Shown here one piece after another: positions 57,029-64,000 of a DNA stretch of 64,000 bases. The stretch comes from Streptomyces changanensis (GTDB lineage: Bacteria; Actinomycetota; Actinomycetes; Streptomycetales; Streptomycetaceae): the NCBI RefSeq assembly GCF_024600715.1, contig NZ_CP102332.1, forward strand, positions 4,712,001-4,776,000. Reading direction: 5' to 3'. Position 1 is the first letter of the stretch. The number at the start of each line of letters is the position of its first letter. The position numbers were made by a program, and so were the translations under genes. The notes under the pieces were generated by a model that was not told the DNA's origin, made no database searches, and saw only the letters and a list, made by a program, of their open reading frames with translations.

Positions 57029-58528
57029 ATGACGGACAGCACCATCACGAAGCTGACGGCCGCCGAGCTCGCGGCGAGGATCGCCTCCGGCGAGCTCACC
57101 GCCGTCGAGGTCACCGAGGCCCACCTCGCGCGCATCGAGGCGGTCGACGAGAAGGTCCACGCCTTCCTCCACGTCGACCGCGAGGGCGCGCTCGCCCAGG
57201 CGCGCGCCGTGGACGAGAAGCGCGAGCGCGGCGAGGCGCTCGGCCCGCTCGCCGGCGTGCCGCTCGCCCTCAAGGACATCTTCACCACCCGGGACATGCC
57301 GACCACCGTCGGCTCCCGGATCCTGGAGGGCTGGCTCCCGCCGTACGACGCGACCCTCGTCGGCCGGCTGCGCGCCGCCGACGTCGTCATCCTCGGCAAG
57401 ACCAACATGGACGAGTTCGCCATGGGCTCCTCCACCGAGAACAGCGCCTACGGCCCGACCGGCAACCCCTGGGACCTCACCCGGATCCCCGGCGGCTCCG
57501 GCGGCGGCTCCTCCGCGGCGCTCGCCTCGTACGAGGCGCCGCTCGCCATCGGCACGGACACGGGCGGCTCCATCCGCCAGCCCGCCGCCGTCACCGGCAC
57601 GGTCGGCGTCAAGCCGACGTACGGCGCGGTGTCCCGCTACGGCATGGTCGCGTTCTCGTCCTCCCTGGACCAGGGCGGCCCCTGCGCCCGTACCGTCCTC
57701 GACGCGGCCCTGCTGCACGAGGTGATCGCCGGGCACGACCCGATGGACTCCACGTCCATCGACGCACCCGTCCCGCCGGTCGTCGAGGCCGCGCGGAACG
57801 GCAGCGTCACCGGCATGCGCGTCGGCGTCGTCAAGCAGTTCCGCGGCGAGGGCTACCAGGCCGGCGTCCTGCAGCGGTTCGACGAGTCCGTCGAGCTGCT
57901 GAAGGAGCTGGGCGCCGAGGTCGTCGAGCTGGACTGCCCCTCCTTCGACCTGGCGCTCTCCGCGTACTACCTGATCGCGCCGTCGGAGTGCTCGTCCAAC
58001 CTGGCCCGCTTCGACGGCCTGCGCTACGGCCTGCGGACCGGCGACGACGGCACCCGCTCGGCGGAGGAGGTCACCTCCCTCACCCGCGAGGCCGGCTTCG
58101 GCGACGAGGTCAAGCGCCGCATCATGCTCGGCACGTACGCGCTCAGCTCCGGCTACTACGACGCGTACTACGGCTCCGCGCAGAAGGTCCGCACGCTCAT
58201 CACGCGCGACTTCGAGCGGGCCTTCGAGCAGGTCGACGTGATCGTCTCCCCGACGACGCCGACCACCGCCTTCCCGATCGGCGAGCGCGCCGACGACCCG
58301 ATGGCGATGTACCTGGCCGACCTGTGCACCATCCCGACCAACCTCGCGGGCAACGCCGCCATGTCGCTGCCGTGCGGTCTGGCGCCGGAGGACGGCCTGC
58401 CGGTCGGCCTCCAGATCATCGCCCCGGCCATGAAGGACGACCGCCTGTACACGGTGGGCGCCGCGGTCGAGGCCGCGTTCACGGCGCGCTGGGGCCACCC
58501 GCTGCTGGAGGAGGCTCCGGCACTGTGA
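57029..58528 (+). CDS. gatA: Amidotransferase subunit A (glutaminase)
   Basis: The 499-residue amidase-signature enzyme frees ammonia from glutamine for GatB. The catalytic Lys-cisSer-Ser triad is visible: Lys in '[12 protein letters not shown]' (about 81), Ser in '[14 protein letters not shown]' (about 156) and the nucleophile Ser in '[12 protein letters not shown]' (about 180). Length is normal. A 79-residue gene follows after 28 nt and separates it from gatB. Confidence 0.96.
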   Translation: MTDSTITKLTAAELAARIASGELTAVEVTEAHLARIEAVDEKVHAFLHVDREGALAQARAVDEKRERGEALGPLAGVPLALKDIFTTRDMPTTVGSRILEGWLPPYDATLVGRLRAADVVILGKTNMDEFAMGSSTENSAYGPTGNPWDLTRIPGGSGGGSSAALASYEAPLAIGTDTGGSIRQPAAVTGTVGVKPTYGAVSRYGMVAFSSSLDQGGPCARTVLDAALLHEVIAGHDPMDSTSIDAPVPPVVEAARNGSVTGMRVGVVKQFRGEGYQAGVLQRFDESVELLKELGAEVVELDCPSFDLALSAYYLIAPSECSSNLARFDGLRYGLRTGDDGTRSAEEVTSLTREAGFGDEVKRRIMLGTYALSSGYYDAYYGSAQKVRTLITRDFERAFEQVDVIVSPTTPTTAFPIGERADDPMAMYLADLCTIPTNLAGNAAMSLPCGLAPEDGLPVGLQIIAPAMKDDRLYTVGAAVEAAFTARWGHPLLEEAPAL

Positions 58529-58556
58529 GCGACGCACGAGCGAACGGAGACACGCT

Positions 58557-58796
58557 GTGAGCGCACTGAGCAAGGCCAAGGGCTTCAAGAAGTCCCGGAC
58601 CGGCACGTACCTGTCCATCGGCACCACCGCGTTCGGCGCCGTCAGCGTGGTGAAGCAGCTGCGCCACGCGCGCACCGAGAGCGACACGCTGATGCTGCTG
58701 GACGCCGTCGTGTCCGCCGCCGCCATCGCGACGGGCCTCGCCATCCTGGTGCGCGAGCTGAAGCGCATCGGCGACGACGACGTCCTGTTCGGCTGA
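58557..58796 (+). CDS. Small membrane protein inside the gat operon
   Basis: The 79-residue protein starts at GTG 58557 (GGAGA upstream). It has a basic N-terminus ('[11 protein letters not shown]'), a short hydrophobic helix (about 18-33), and a stronger one (about 48-66) followed by a charged tail. No enzyme motif. Short spacing on both sides (28 and 16 nt) shows co-transcription with gatA and gatB. I recall a gene in this place in other Streptomyces, but its function is unknown. Confidence 0.8.
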   Translation: MSALSKAKGFKKSRTGTYLSIGTTAFGAVSVVKQLRHARTESDTLMLLDAVVSAAAIATGLAILVRELKRIGDDDVLFG

Positions 58797-58812
58797 GAGG
58801 GATAGTTCCACC

Positions 58813-60327
58813 GTGATCGCCACGACTGACCTGGTGTCCTACGAGGACGCCCTCGCCACCTACGACCCCGTGATGGGCCTCGAGGTGCACGTCGAGCTCG
58901 GCACCCGCACCAAGATGTTCTGCGGCTGCTCCACCGAGCTGGGCGCCGAGCCGAACAGCCAGACCTGCCCGGTCTGCCTCGGCATGCCCGGCGCGCTGCC
59001 CGTGGTCAACGCCACCGGCGTCGAGTCCGCCATCAAGATCGGTCTCGCCCTCCACTGCGAGATCGCCGAGTGGTGCCGCTTCGCCCGGAAGAACTACTTC
59101 TATCCGGACATGCCGAAGAACTTCCAGACCTCCCAGTACGACGAGCCCATCGCCTTCGACGGCTACCTGGACGTCCAGCTGGAGGACGGCGAGGTCTTCC
59201 GCGTCGAGATCGAGCGCGCGCACATGGAGGAGGACACCGGCAAGTCGACGCACGTCGGCGGTGCCACCGGCCGCATCCACGGCGCCTCGCACTCCCTCCT
59301 CGACTACAACCGCGCGGGCATCCCGCTCATCGAGATCGTCACCAAGCCGATCGTCGGCGCCGGTGACCGCGCCCCGGAGGTCGCCAAGGCGTACGTCGCG
59401 GAGCTGCGCTCCCTGATCCGCGCCCTCGGCGTGTCCGAGGCGCGGATGGAGATGGGCCAGATGCGCTGCGACGTCAACCTGTCGCTGCGCCCCATCGGCA
59501 CGGAGAAGTTCGGCACCCGCAGCGAGACGAAGAACGTCAACTCGCTGCGCTCCGTCGAGCGGGCCGTCCGCTACGAGGTGCGGCGGCACGCCGCGGTCCT
59601 CTCCGGCGGCGGCACCATCGTGCAGGAGACCCGCCACTTCCACGAGGACGACGGCTCCACCACCTCCGGCCGCGTGAAGGAGGAGGCGGAGGACTACCGG
59701 TACTTCCCGGAGCCCGACCTCGTCCCGGTCGCGCCGTCCCGTGCGTGGGTGGAGGAGATCCGCGCCGGGCTGCCCGAGCTGCCGCGCGTGCGCCGCAACC
59801 GGCTGCGCGAGGAGTGGGGCGTCTCGGAGCTGGACATGCAGGCCATCCTCAACGCCGGCGCGCTCGACCTGATCATCGCCACGATCGACGCCGGCGCCCC
59901 GGCCGACCAGGCCCGCAAGTGGTGGATGGGCGAGCTGTCCCGGCAGGCCAACGAGTCCGGCACGGCCCTGGAGGAGCTGGCGATCACCCCGGCGCAGGTC
60001 GCCCGGGTCACCGCGCTCGTCTCGTCCGGCGACCTCAACGACAAGCTGGCCCGCCAGGTCATCGAGGGCGTGCTCGCGGGCGAGGGCGACCCCGACACCG
60101 TGGTCGAGAAGCGCGGCCTGAAGGTCGTCTCCGACGAGGGCGCCCTGACCTCGGCGGTCGCGGAGGCCATCGCCGGGAACGCCGCCATCGCGGACAAGAT
60201 CCGCGGCGGCAAGGTCGCGGCGGCCGGCGCGCTGGTCGGCGCGGTCATGAAGGCCACGCGCGGCCAGGCCGACGCCGCCCGCGTCCGGGAGCTGATCCTG
60301 GAGCAGCTGGGCGTCAGCGAGGGCTGA
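58813..60327 (+). CDS. gatB: Amidotransferase subunit B
   Basis: The 504-residue subunit binds the mischarged tRNA, activates the acyl group with ATP and amidates it. Conserved parts are '[13 protein letters not shown]', a zinc site from 'CGCSTELG' and 'CPVCLGMPG', '[18 protein letters not shown]', '[13 protein letters not shown]', and a C-terminal YqeY-like helical domain (about 360-504). GTG 58813 is behind GAGAGGG. Tandem hairpins follow the operon. Confidence 0.96.
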   Translation: MIATTDLVSYEDALATYDPVMGLEVHVELGTRTKMFCGCSTELGAEPNSQTCPVCLGMPGALPVVNATGVESAIKIGLALHCEIAEWCRFARKNYFYPDMPKNFQTSQYDEPIAFDGYLDVQLEDGEVFRVEIERAHMEEDTGKSTHVGGATGRIHGASHSLLDYNRAGIPLIEIVTKPIVGAGDRAPEVAKAYVAELRSLIRALGVSEARMEMGQMRCDVNLSLRPIGTEKFGTRSETKNVNSLRSVERAVRYEVRRHAAVLSGGGTIVQETRHFHEDDGSTTSGRVKEEAEDYRYFPEPDLVPVAPSRAWVEEIRAGLPELPRVRRNRLREEWGVSELDMQAILNAGALDLIIATIDAGAPADQARKWWMGELSRQANESGTALEELAITPAQVARVTALVSSGDLNDKLARQVIEGVLAGEGDPDTVVEKRGLKVVSDEGALTSAVAEAIAGNAAIADKIRGGKVAAAGALVGAVMKATRGQADAARVRELILEQLGVSEG

Positions 60328-60332
60328 TCCGC

Positions 60333-60395
60333 CGGCGCCGTCGTGACGGCGCCGACGGCGGGGGAGGCGGTGCACCGGTCGACGGTGCGCCGCCT
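60333..60395 (+). terminator. Tandem hairpins ending the gat operon
   Basis: CGGCGCCGTC (60333-60342) pairs with GACGGCGCCG (60345-60354). AGGCGGTGCACC (60365-60376) pairs with GGTGCGCCGCCT (60384-60395), with one G-U. The remaining DNA to 60591 holds the AT-richer promoter region of the MMPL gene around 60480-60540. Confidence 0.75.
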
Positions 60396-60591
60396 TCCGC
60401 GTTCCCCGGGCGGGCCGGTGTCGCCGACGGGACCCCGGTGCCGCCGCTGTAGCCCTGCATCCGGAGCTGTGACGAAGCCCACGAACAGGACAAACGATCT
60501 CTTATCGCTGCCAAAGTTGGCTTTCACAGGGTCGAGTGTTCCCCCCGGGAGGTTCCCGGCGAAGGGCCGCGGACCTCAGGGAGCGAACCTT

Positions 60592-63060
60592 TTGGCAGCC
60601 ATCGCCCGGTGGTGTGTGCGCCACCGACTCGTCGTCGTCCTGCTCTGGCTCGCCGCCTTCGGCGGCGCCGCGGCGGCCACGGGCGTCGCGGGCACCGCGT
60701 ACTCGAACGAGTACGAGGCCCCGGGCACCGAGTCCGGCCGCGCGACGGCCGTGCTCCGCGAGGCGTTCCCGGGCGGCGGCGGAGACACCGCCACCGTCGT
60801 CTGGCACACCGACCGCGGCGACGTGCGCTCCCCGGTGGTCACACAGCGGATCGCCCCCATGCTCGACGCGGTCGCCGCCCTGCCGGGCGTCGCGGTCGTC
60901 ACCTCCCCGTACGGCCCCGCCGGGCTCCCCGCGCCCGCGGACGGCCCACCCCCGCGGGCGAAGGCCCCCGGGCGGCCCACGGCGCAGAGCGCGACCACGA
61001 CCGGTACGGCGGGCGCGACCGCGGCCGGGACCGCCGCAGGGGCCTCGGGTGCGTCCACGACCGGTACGGGTACGGCGACAGGGGGTGGGACCGGAACCGG
61101 AACCGCGGCGGCGAGCGCGACCGGCGCCGACGCGGCGACGCGGGACTCCGGCACGCCCCACGGCGGGATCAGCGAGGACGGCCGGACCGCCTACGCCACC
61201 GTCACCTTCGACCAGCGCGTCGAGGACGTCGACGCGGCGCGGGCCGACGCCCTCGTCGACACCGCCCGCCAGGCCGCCGGCGACGGCGTCCGGGTCGAGG
61301 TCGGCGGCAGCGTGGCCGCCCTGACCGGGGGCGGCGGCGGGCACACCGCCGAGATCGTGGGCGTCGCCGTCGCCGCGGTCGTGCTCTTCCTCGCCTTCGG
61401 CTCCCTCGCGGCCAGCCTCCTGCCGATCGCCACGGCCCTGGTGAGCGTCGGCACCGCCGCCTCCGGCATCGCCCTCCTCGGCCACGTCATGACGGTCGCG
61501 GACTTCGCCCCGATGCTCGGCATGCTCATCGGGCTCGGCGTCGGCATCGACTACGCCCTGTTCATCGTCACGCGGCACCGCAAGGGGCTCAAGCGCGGCC
61601 TCGGCGTCACCGAGGCCGCCGAGAGCGCCGTCGCCACCACCGGCCGTGCGGTCGTCTTCGCCGGCGCGACGGTCTGCATCGCCCTGCTCGGCATGCTCAC
61701 CCTGCGGCTGGGCTTCCTCAACGGCGTCGCCATAGCGGCGTCCCTGACCGTGGTCCTCACCGTCGTCGCCTCCGTGACGCTGCTGCCCGCCCTGCTCTCC
61801 CTCATCGGCATGCGCGCGCTCTCCCGCCGCGAGCGCCGCCGCCTCGCCGAGCACGGCCCGCAGCCCGAGCCGCCCACCGGGTTCGCCGCCCGCTGGTCCG
61901 CGTTCGTCGAGCGCCACCCGAAGAAGCTCGGCGCCGTCGCCGCCGTCGTGATGCTCGTCCTGGCGCTGCCCACGCTCTCGCTCCGCCTGGGCACCTCCGA
62001 CCAGGGCAACGACCCCGCGTCGGCCACCACCCGGCAGGCGTACGACCTGCTCGCCGGCGGCCCGGACGGCGACGGCTTCGGCCCCGGCGTCAACGGGCCC
62101 CTCACCCTCGTCGCCGAGCTGGAGGGCGCCGGCGACCGCATCGCCATGAACCAGCTCGCGGCCCGGCTGCCCGCCACGCCCGGCGTCGACTCCGTCGGCC
62201 CCGTCAGCTACAGCGGCAGCGGCAACACCGCCGTGGTCACCGTCGTCCCGGACTCCGCGCCCCAGTCGCAGGAGACCAGCGACCTGGTCGACCGGCTCCG
62301 CCAGGACGTCCTGCCCACCGCCGAGGCGGGCAGCTCCCTCGACGTCCACGTCGGCGGCGTCACCGCGGCGTACGACGACTTCGCCCAGGTCGTCGTCGGC
62401 AAGCTGCCGCTCTTCGTCGGCGTCGTCATCACCCTCGGCTGCCTGCTGCTCCTGCTCGCCTTCCGGTCCGTCGGCATCCCGCTGAAGGCCGCCGTGATGA
62501 ACGTCGCCGCCGTCGCCTCCGCGTTCGGCGTCGTCGTCGCCGTCTTCCAGTGGGGGTGGGGCAGCGAACTGCTCGGCCTCGGACGGGCGGGTCCCATCGA
62601 ACCGTTCCTGCCGGTGATCGCCGTGTCGGTGCTCTTCGGGCTGTCCATGGACTACCAGGTGTTCCTGGTGAGCCGCATGTACGAGGAGTGGCTGGAGACC
62701 GGGGACAACCGGCGGGCCGTCCGCGTCGGCCTCGCCGAGACCAGCCGGGTGATCAATTCCGCCGCGGTCATCATGATCGCCGTCTTCCTGGCGTTCGTCC
62801 TCTCCGGGGACCGGGTCATCGCGATGTTCGGCATCGGCCTCGCCGCGGCGGTCGCGCTCGACGCGTTCGTCCTGCGGACGCTGCTCGTGCCCGCGCTGAT
62901 GCACCTGCTCGGCGGCGCCAACTGGTGGCTGCCCCGCTCCCTGGACCGGGTGCTGCCCCGCATCAGCATCGAACCCCCCGATCCACCCGAGATGCCCGGC
63001 CCGGCGCGTGTGAGAATCCCCGGGAAGCGCACCAGCGGGGACGGGGAGCTCGTACCGTAG
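60592..63060 (+). CDS. MMPL-family RND transporter
   Basis: From TTG 60592, preceded by AGGGAG, the protein has 822 residues and starts 'LAAIARWCVRHRLVVVLLW' as usual for the family. The frame is open back to 60343, but that sequence is not family-like. There are two repeats of one helix, an extracellular domain and a five-helix bundle; 'GLGVGIDYALFIVTRHR' and 'GLSMDYQVFLVSRMYEEW' carry the transmembrane Asp-Tyr pairs of the proton relay. It exports lipids or hydrophobic compounds by proton motive force. The first extracellular domain contains a Thr/Ala/Gly-rich insert (about residues 116-190). Confidence 0.9.
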   Translation: MAAIARWCVRHRLVVVLLWLAAFGGAAAATGVAGTAYSNEYEAPGTESGRATAVLREAFPGGGGDTATVVWHTDRGDVRSPVVTQRIAPMLDAVAALPGVAVVTSPYGPAGLPAPADGPPPRAKAPGRPTAQSATTTGTAGATAAGTAAGASGASTTGTGTATGGGTGTGTAAASATGADAATRDSGTPHGGISEDGRTAYATVTFDQRVEDVDAARADALVDTARQAAGDGVRVEVGGSVAALTGGGGGHTAEIVGVAVAAVVLFLAFGSLAASLLPIATALVSVGTAASGIALLGHVMTVADFAPMLGMLIGLGVGIDYALFIVTRHRKGLKRGLGVTEAAESAVATTGRAVVFAGATVCIALLGMLTLRLGFLNGVAIAASLTVVLTVVASVTLLPALLSLIGMRALSRRERRRLAEHGPQPEPPTGFAARWSAFVERHPKKLGAVAAVVMLVLALPTLSLRLGTSDQGNDPASATTRQAYDLLAGGPDGDGFGPGVNGPLTLVAELEGAGDRIAMNQLAARLPATPGVDSVGPVSYSGSGNTAVVTVVPDSAPQSQETSDLVDRLRQDVLPTAEAGSSLDVHVGGVTAAYDDFAQVVVGKLPLFVGVVITLGCLLLLLAFRSVGIPLKAAVMNVAAVASAFGVVVAVFQWGWGSELLGLGRAGPIEPFLPVIAVSVLFGLSMDYQVFLVSRMYEEWLETGDNRRAVRVGLAETSRVINSAAVIMIAVFLAFVLSGDRVIAMFGIGLAAAVALDAFVLRTLLVPALMHLLGGANWWLPRSLDRVLPRISIEPPDPPEMPGPARVRIPGKRTSGDGELVP

Positions 63061-63304
63061 CCCGCCGCGACGGCGGCTCCTCCGGTCGCACGCCGACGGG
63101 GCCACCGCCGACACCGGCCGCCCCCCACGGCATCCGCCGTGCCCGCCGGGTCCCGCCACGAGGCGCCCCGCCGGGCTCCCGGTCCCGCCGCCCGTGGCGT
63201 CGGCGGCGGGGCCTCCGCCCCCCGTACCGGCCCCCGGTCGAGCCGGTCCTCGGCGGGCGGCCCCTCGTCCCGCCGCCCGGCGCCCCGCCCCGCGGGCGGC
63301 CGGG
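63061..63304. other. GC-rich gap with no gene
   Basis: Low-complexity DNA between convergent genes. CACGGCATCCGCCGTG (about 63128-63143) is a 6-bp hairpin. Nothing else seen. Confidence 0.4.
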
Positions 63305-63493
63305 TCACAAGCCGTCCGGGGTCTCCGCCGGCCCCGCCGGGCGCACCGTCACCTGGCCGGAGGCGAGGTCTATCGGCCCGCTCCCCGGGTCGCTGTCGCC
63401 GACGTCGACGCGGCTGAGGACCAGGCGCCGCGCCTCCTCGTCGGTGTGCTTGCGACCCGGTGCGAACAGCTCGTCCATCGCGTTGCCGAACAT
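63305..63493 (-). CDS. Small DUF6191-like protein
   Basis: The 62-residue protein from ATG 63493 contains 'MDELFAPGRKHTDEEARRL', then 'SRVDVGDSDPG' and 'IDLASGQVTVRPAGP', which matches my memory of DUF6191 proteins. It is soluble and of unknown role. It starts 13 nt after the stop of the sugar dehydrogenase gene, so they are probably one transcript. Confidence 0.75.
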   Translation of the reverse strand: MFGNAMDELFAPGRKHTDEEARRLVLSRVDVGDSDPGSGPIDLASGQVTVRPAGPAETPDGL

Positions 63494-63506
63494 GGGCAGC
63501 CGCCTC

Positions 63507-64000
63507 TCACCTGACCTCCAGCAGGAGGATCCTGTCGTCGCCGGCCTCGGGCGTGCCACGGGTGTCGGTCTCGCTCGTGACCAGCCACAGCCGGTCGCCG
63601 CCCGCGGCCAGCACCGTGCGCAGCCGGCCGTACGTCCCCTTCAGGAACGCCTGGGGGGCCGCCGAGGGTTCCCCGCCCGCCAGCGGGACCCGCCACAGCC
63701 GCTCGCCGCGCAGCGCGGCCATCCACACCGAGCCCCGCGCGACGGCGATGCCGCTCGGCGACGCGTCGGCCACGGGCCACTGGACCACCGGGTCGACGAA
63801 CGCGCCCCCGCCGCCCTTGCCCTCCGTCTCGGGCCAGCCGTGGTTGCCGCCCGGCCGGACGAGGTTCAGCTCGTCGTAGGTGTTCTGGCCGAACTCGGCC
63901 GCCCACAGCCGCTTCTGCGCGTCCCACGCGAGGCCCTGCACGTTGCGGTGGCCGTACGAGTAGACGACCGAGTCCGCCTCCGGATTGCCGTGCACGGGCT
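63507..64000 (-). CDS. PQQ-dependent sugar dehydrogenase-like protein (C-terminal part)
   Basis: The gene runs off the right edge, with its 5' part missing. The 164 visible residues fit the end of a glucose/sorbosone dehydrogenase beta-propeller: 'VVYSYGHRNVQGLAWD', 'LWAAEFGQNTYDELNLVRPG', 'NHGWPETEG', and repeated blade strands to 'DDRILLLEV'. Members are usually exported and oxidise sugars with bound PQQ and calcium. Whether this one binds PQQ cannot be judged from the fragment. Confidence 0.85.
   Translation of the reverse strand, partial: PVHGNPEADSVVYSYGHRNVQGLAWDAQKRLWAAEFGQNTYDELNLVRPGGNHGWPETEGKGGGGAFVDPVVQWPVADASPSGIAVARGSVWMAALRGERLWRVPLAGGEPSAAPQAFLKGTYGRLRTVLAAGGDRLWLVTSETDTRGTPEAGDDRILLLEVR

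Noticed and set aside
60343-60591. Upstream start for the MMPL transporter
   Set aside because: That segment crosses the gat terminator hairpins and AT-rich promoter DNA; family similarity begins at TTG 60592.

Overview
The window is a stretch of high-GC actinobacterial chromosome, almost certainly Streptomyces. Evidence: strong G/C bias at third codon positions, frequent GTG starts, twin EF-hand CabC, a WhiJ/Scr1-type regulator with a DUF397 partner, GatCAB, DUF427, DUF4190 and SseB proteins. From memory, the order glgP - protease - ABC pair - glgX - L,D-transpeptidases - cabC - sdaA/glyA/gcv - opp - cysteine desulfurase/mnmA - ligA - GGDEF/EAL - gatCAB resembles the core arm of the S. coelicolor chromosome; I could not check this. 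I see no tRNA, rRNA, insertion sequence, prophage or CRISPR array.

Left edge (1-4296): the tail of an AraC regulator, then an accessory-looking operon. A PrnB-family heme enzyme (tryptophan-dioxygenase superfamily) is followed by a PhzS-like flavin hydroxylase, with two doubtful small frames upstream. This is the best candidate for an undescribed small-molecule pathway. 4432-11386: glycogen phosphorylase, a secreted M4 protease with a P-domain, a MerR regulator and a membrane protein. 11436-13944: an overlapping three-gene unit (DUF5753 regulator, DUF397 protein, barstar-like protein) plus a small CxxC protein.

13950-26481: a two-gene heterodimeric ABC exporter, glgX, two tandem L,D-transpeptidase lipoproteins, an enoyl-CoA hydratase, an anti-sigma-like kinase and a YncE-type lipoprotein. 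26758-35396: a GNAT enzyme, cabC, and a minus-strand glycine/serine unit (gcvT, gcvH, glyA, sdaA) headed by a tandem glycine riboswitch. A P-loop kinase-like gene and two SseB-family genes follow.

35602-41441: a five-gene oligopeptide ABC importer with a strong hairpin after the binding-protein gene. 41721-50994: a TRIC channel, thioesterase/TetR pair, two small membrane proteins, cysteine desulfurase plus mnmA (a tRNA thiolation pair), an amidase, a hydrolase that appears to lack its cap, DUF427, a LOG protein and an SDR. 51031-60327: a MetE-like protein, ligA, a GGDEF/EAL protein and gatC-gatA-(79-aa gene)-gatB. 60592-64000: an MMPL transporter, a DUF6191-like protein and the 3' end of a PQQ-type sugar dehydrogenase gene.

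Two themes recur. Gene-free gaps, mostly at gene 3' ends, are filled with short GC-rich tandem repeats. Several plus-strand genes also start 6-9 nt after a TANNNT box, as expected for leaderless transcripts.
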